64,000 bases of DNA from Desulfosporosinus sp. FKB (lineage in GTDB: Bacteria; Bacillota; Desulfitobacteriia; Desulfitobacteriales; Desulfitobacteriaceae), in the NCBI RefSeq assembly GCF_002196705.1, contig NZ_NADJ01000038.1, forward strand, positions 124,001 to 188,000, read 5' to 3'. Position numbers and translations under genes: made by a program. Below, piece by piece: positions 61,569-64,000 of the stretch. Numbering within the stretch: the stretch's first letter is position 1; each line of letters opens with the position of its first letter. The notes under the pieces are model-generated. The model searched no databases and was not told the DNA's origin. It worked only from the letters and a program-made list of their open reading frames with translations.

Positions 61569-61862
61569 TTGCCGGAACGAATTCTGAAATTTGGGGGCGT
61601 TAAAATCCGCAATCTCGTCCCACCTGTAAAAATAAATCGTTTTGTCAATCAATTACCCTTAGACAAACGAGATTCTCTCTTCGAGATTGCCACTGAATTA
61701 CAAAACGCGGGAATGATTGATGTCTTAAATTCTCGTTCACAAAGTACGATGGATAAAGATACTATTGATGACCAAATGACCAATACCGGTAATTTTGCTC
61801 ACGACTTATCAAGTTTTAAGCGGCACATTAATGAAAAAGACTCTTTGAATCTTCCGAAGTGA
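61569..61862 (+). CDS. hypothetical protein ending inside repeat copy E
   Basis: 97 residues from the TTG at 61569, with AAAAGGAGGAGG upstream. The frame is open 12 codons further upstream. The first 45 residues are basic and hydrophobic (RILKFGGVKIRNLVPPVKIN), and the rest is polar with many Asp, Asn and Ser. The stop codon TGA (61860-61862) lies inside the first bases of repeat copy E, so the original C-terminus may have been longer. No family recognised. Confidence 0.6.
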   Translation: MPERILKFGGVKIRNLVPPVKINRFVNQLPLDKRDSLFEIATELQNAGMIDVLNSRSQSTMDKDTIDDQMTNTGNFAHDLSSFKRHINEKDSLNLPK

Positions 61863-61943
61863 ACTCCTTCAGCTAAAGCCGTGGCTTCGGTGGGGGGACT
61901 TTACCCCACTGAAGGTATGGGGACCCATTCCCGCCTTGTTCCC
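61859..61943 (+). mobile_element. IS200/IS605-like element, shortened (copy E)
   Basis: It starts GTGAACTCCTTCAGC and retains GTGGCTTCGG, GAAGGTATGG and a variant of the right end (GGGACCCATTCCCG). It lacks about 60 bp of the middle. It lies between the gene at 61569 and the terminator at 61947. No frame inside. Confidence 0.65.
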
Positions 61944-61946
61944 TTA

Positions 61947-61990
61947 AAAAATTCCGCACAAACTTAATGTTAGTGCGGAATTTTTTGTGT
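61947..61990. terminator. bidirectional terminator
   Basis: AAAAATTCCGCAC / GTGCGGAATTTTTT hairpin with A and T runs on both sides. It serves the gene at 61569 and the convergent DeoR-family gene. Confidence 0.82.
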
Positions 61991-62047
61991 TTACTAAAGA
62001 TTTTGCCACTGTCTATAATTAAAGAACTGCAAATATTATGAGGAAAA

Positions 62048-62797
62048 TTAGGCAAGAAGGACCTTAACTCCCATAGAAATTAATTTATCCCTAGTTGCTT
62101 CCTCCAGACCGGAATCAGTTACTAACGTATGAATACTGTCCCAGCGCGCAAAAGTATGAAAATAGATCTGGCCAATCTTTGCACTGTGCGCGACAAGGAT
62201 GACCTCTTTAGCCACTTTAAGCATTTCTTGTTTAACTTCTGATTCAAGCATATTAGCAGTTGATAAACCTCGTTCAATGGCAACACCCGTTGCTCCCAAA
62301 AATAATTTATCGGCATTAAAACCTTTCAGGACAGATCGTGTCATTGGTCCAACAAGAGCAAAGTTTTTACCCTGAACTTCCCCTCCAGTTAGTAAAACGG
62401 TAATCTCATTTCGATTTCCTAAAACACCTGCAATGGATATTGAATTAGTTATCACGGTGCATCTAGTCGTTAAAGCTTGAGCTACACCCAGCGTTGTAGT
62501 TCCAGCATCTAATATAACCGAATCCCCTTCGGCAATTAGAGTTGCGGCTAAATGTCCGATCCTAGCCTTCTCACGCTCCGATTCTCCCATACTCATCATC
62601 AAAATTTCCGTTGGTAGAACTGGAGGATAGATCGCTCGTCCATGTTCGCGCTGAATCAGACCCAGAGCGGCCAGGTTTTTAAGGTCTCGTCGAATTGTCA
62701 TTTCCGAAACATTAAACCGCTTCGCCAATTCGGTGACAGTTAAATTGCCATGCTCTTGGAGTAACCACTGAATTTCATCCTGCCTTTCAGAACTCAC
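62048..62797 (-). CDS. DeoR/GlpR-family transcriptional regulator
   Basis: 249 residues. The helix-turn-helix VTELAKRFNVSEMTIRRDLKNLAALGLIQREHG (about 19-51) is the family signature. The C-terminal DeoRC sugar-phosphate-binding domain has DAGTTTLGVAQAL (about 97-109) and FLGATGVAIERGLST. It usually represses a sugar or polyol operon. The next gene in transcription order upstream is pyruvate kinase, 30 bp away on the same strand, so the two are probably co-transcribed and the regulator may respond to a glycolytic sugar phosphate. Confidence 0.9.
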   Translation of the reverse strand: MSSERQDEIQWLLQEHGNLTVTELAKRFNVSEMTIRRDLKNLAALGLIQREHGRAIYPPVLPTEILMMSMGESEREKARIGHLAATLIAEGDSVILDAGTTTLGVAQALTTRCTVITNSISIAGVLGNRNEITVLLTGGEVQGKNFALVGPMTRSVLKGFNADKLFLGATGVAIERGLSTANMLESEVKQEMLKVAKEVILVAHSAKIGQIYFHTFARWDSIHTLVTDSGLEEATRDKLISMGVKVLLA

Positions 62798-62827
62798 GAT
62801 CTCCCTCCTCTCTGTTATTGAAGTTGT

Positions 62828-64000
62828 TTAAAGAATGCTCACTGAACCTTCGTATAAGATACCTGTAAGTGCATCAACGGTCACCAGCTGCCCATTCGTT
62901 ACTTTTGAAAAGGCCTCTCCTGCGCCAACAATTGCAGGTATTCCATACTGCAAAGCTGCAATGGCCGCATGGGAAGTTAATCCGCCTTCTCGAACTACAA
63001 GTGCGCCTGCACGAGCAATCAGGGGAACGAAGCTGGCATCAGTACTTTCAGCAATCAAAATGTCTCCTTGATTGAAATTATCCTGAGCAGGATTTTTAAT
63101 TTTTTGCGCCAAACCAGAATATGATTTTCGCCCAATGCCGGTTCCTTTAGAGAGAATGTTCCCTATAATCTGGACCTTAATCATATTGGTAGAACCAACT
63201 TTGCCGATTGGTACACCCGCTGTAATAACCACGACGTCTCCCGAGGAAATATAATTCATGGCTAGGGCACTATTCACAGCTACAGACAGCATTTGGTCAG
63301 TTCCCGAACTTTCAGGGACTACAAGAGGTTGGACCCCCCATTGGAGTGACAGCTTTCTTGCGGTGGCAGCAAATGGTGCAGCCGCAACTATCAGAGCTTT
63401 AGGACGATATTTTGAAATCATTTTCGCCGTCAAGCCTGAATGCGTTGGCGTCAGAATAGCTGCGGCATCAAGATCCTTGGCAATATTATACGTTGCATAA
63501 CTTATTGCTTCAGCAACATTTAACTGTGGATGGCGCTTAGCCTGACTTTCCAAAAATGTCTTTTCTGTGCGTCGCGCAATCTTATCCATCATCTGCACAG
63601 CCTGGATCGGAAATTGCCCTGCAGCTGTTTCACCCGATAACATAATGGCATCAGTTCCGTCCCAAATAGCATTAGCAACATCACTGGCCTCTGCACGCGT
63701 TGGCCGAGGCTGCCGAATCATTGAGTCCAGCATTTGGGTAGCTACGATTACCGGTTTCCCCATGAGGTTACATTTAGAGATCATTTCTTTTTGACAAATA
63801 GGAACTTCCTCGACGGGGATTTCAACCCCTAAGTCTCCACGGGCAACCATTAATCCATCTGCAACTTCTAAGATTGAATCTAAGTTCGTGATGCCCTCTT
63901 GGCTTTCTATTTTAGCAATAATATGAACTTCCGCACCCATTTCTTCGACAATTCTGCGCACATCCAAAATATCCACAGCCTTTTGGGTGAAGGATGCCGC
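62828..64000 (-). CDS. pyk: pyruvate kinase with C-terminal PEP-utiliser domain (5' end outside the window)
   Basis: The frame is open to the window edge; 390 codons of the C-terminal part are visible. Present are IAKIESQEGITNLDSIL, the catalytic-site MVARGDLGVEIPVEEVP, MLDSMIRQPRPTRAEASDVANAIWDG and GETAAGQFP, then the regulatory domain. About 80 extra residues at the end form a PEP-utiliser swivel domain with the His in EGGLTSHAAI. This domain occurs in pyruvate kinases of many Bacilli and Clostridia. The enzyme makes pyruvate and ATP from PEP. Precedes the DeoR-family gene on the same strand. Confidence 0.95.
   Translation of the reverse strand, partial: AASFTQKAVDILDVRRIVEEMGAEVHIIAKIESQEGITNLDSILEVADGLMVARGDLGVEIPVEEVPICQKEMISKCNLMGKPVIVATQMLDSMIRQPRPTRAEASDVANAIWDGTDAIMLSGETAAGQFPIQAVQMMDKIARRTEKTFLESQAKRHPQLNVAEAISYATYNIAKDLDAAAILTPTHSGLTAKMISKYRPKALIVAAAPFAATARKLSLQWGVQPLVVPESSGTDQMLSVAVNSALAMNYISSGDVVVITAGVPIGKVGSTNMIKVQIIGNILSKGTGIGRKSYSGLAQKIKNPAQDNFNQGDILIAESTDASFVPLIARAGALVVREGGLTSHAAIAALQYGIPAIVGAGEAFSKVTNGQLVTVDALTGILYEGSVSIL

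Noticed and set aside
1-64000. search for CRISPR arrays, tRNA, rRNA, toxin-antitoxin pairs, phage modules or defence islands
   Set aside because: Nothing with the required repeats or gene content was seen; the repeats found are dispersed, not tandem with spacers.

Overview
The window reads as chromosomal DNA of an endospore-forming, low-to-mid-GC Firmicute. The best guess is an anaerobic clostridial lineage close to Desulfosporosinus/Desulfitobacterium. The evidence is a GerAB permease, SpoVK, YtvI- and YjcZ-type sporulation proteins, a Gram-positive SOS box at lexA, many TTG starts behind strong Shine-Dalgarno sequences, and remains of a cytochrome-b-linked [NiFe] hydrogenase locus. The genus is inference. 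No rRNA, tRNA, CRISPR array, prophage or intact transposase was seen.

Left part (1-17.3 kb), cell envelope and signalling: an FlxA-like coiled-coil protein; a c-di-AMP (ydaO-type) riboswitch ahead of a secreted NlpC/P60 hydrolase; a secreted CWB2-repeat protein; a Bax-inhibitor-1-like membrane protein; a four-gene lipid-linked sugar operon (GT39 transferase, GT2 polyprenyl-phosphate glycosyltransferase, GtrA, GalU); a response regulator without output domain; a divergent polysaccharide deacetylase; a solitary GerAB; an HD-GYP protein behind a c-di-GMP-I riboswitch with terminator; a D,D-carboxypeptidase; a CBS protein; and a 14-TM MFS exporter.

Middle part (17.3-34.3 kb), accessory genes with decay: two tiny YjcZ-type proteins; an internally deleted flavoprotein; hyaD and a 5'-broken hyaC without hyaA/hyaB; GNAT and DUF2156 proteins; a B12-binding-domain radical SAM enzyme; a PrpR_N-MCP fusion; an orphan HlyD-type adaptor; a broken zinc alcohol dehydrogenase; an amidohydrolase; a metallophosphoesterase; and several small zinc-ribbon or cysteine-rich proteins.

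Right part (34.3-64 kb), mostly minus-strand housekeeping: an M23-S11 peptidoglycan hydrolase fusion, lexA, ddl, lepB, a Met-gamma-lyase-family protein, hflX with an N-terminal JAMM-like segment, spoVK, typA, hfq, miaA, an RsmJ-like methyltransferase, mutL, an HDAC-like deacetylase and a hydantoinase inserted between mutL and mutS, mutS, a YlbF/YmcA protein with a cysteine-rich tail, miaB, ytvI, a DacF-type carboxypeptidase, a DegV protein, a thioesterase, a DeoR regulator, and pyruvate kinase running off the window edge. From memory, the order miaB-ymcA-mutS-mutL-miaA-hfq-spoVK-hflX-ynbB resembles a Bacillus subtilis region.

Two patterns cut across the window. (1) Four transcription units (FlxA-like, the GT39 operon, the truncated response regulator, the HlyD adaptor) each carry four direct repeats of TTCAG/TTCAT at an exact 11-bp period. 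This is the layout expected for an OmpR/PhoB-family regulator and suggests an undescribed regulon. (2) A short repeat family beginning GTGAACTCGTTCAGC, with IS200/IS605-like terminal hairpins and no transposase, occurs five times. Four copies sit exactly at gene ends, and in three the element's first bases form part of the host gene's stop codon or overlap it.
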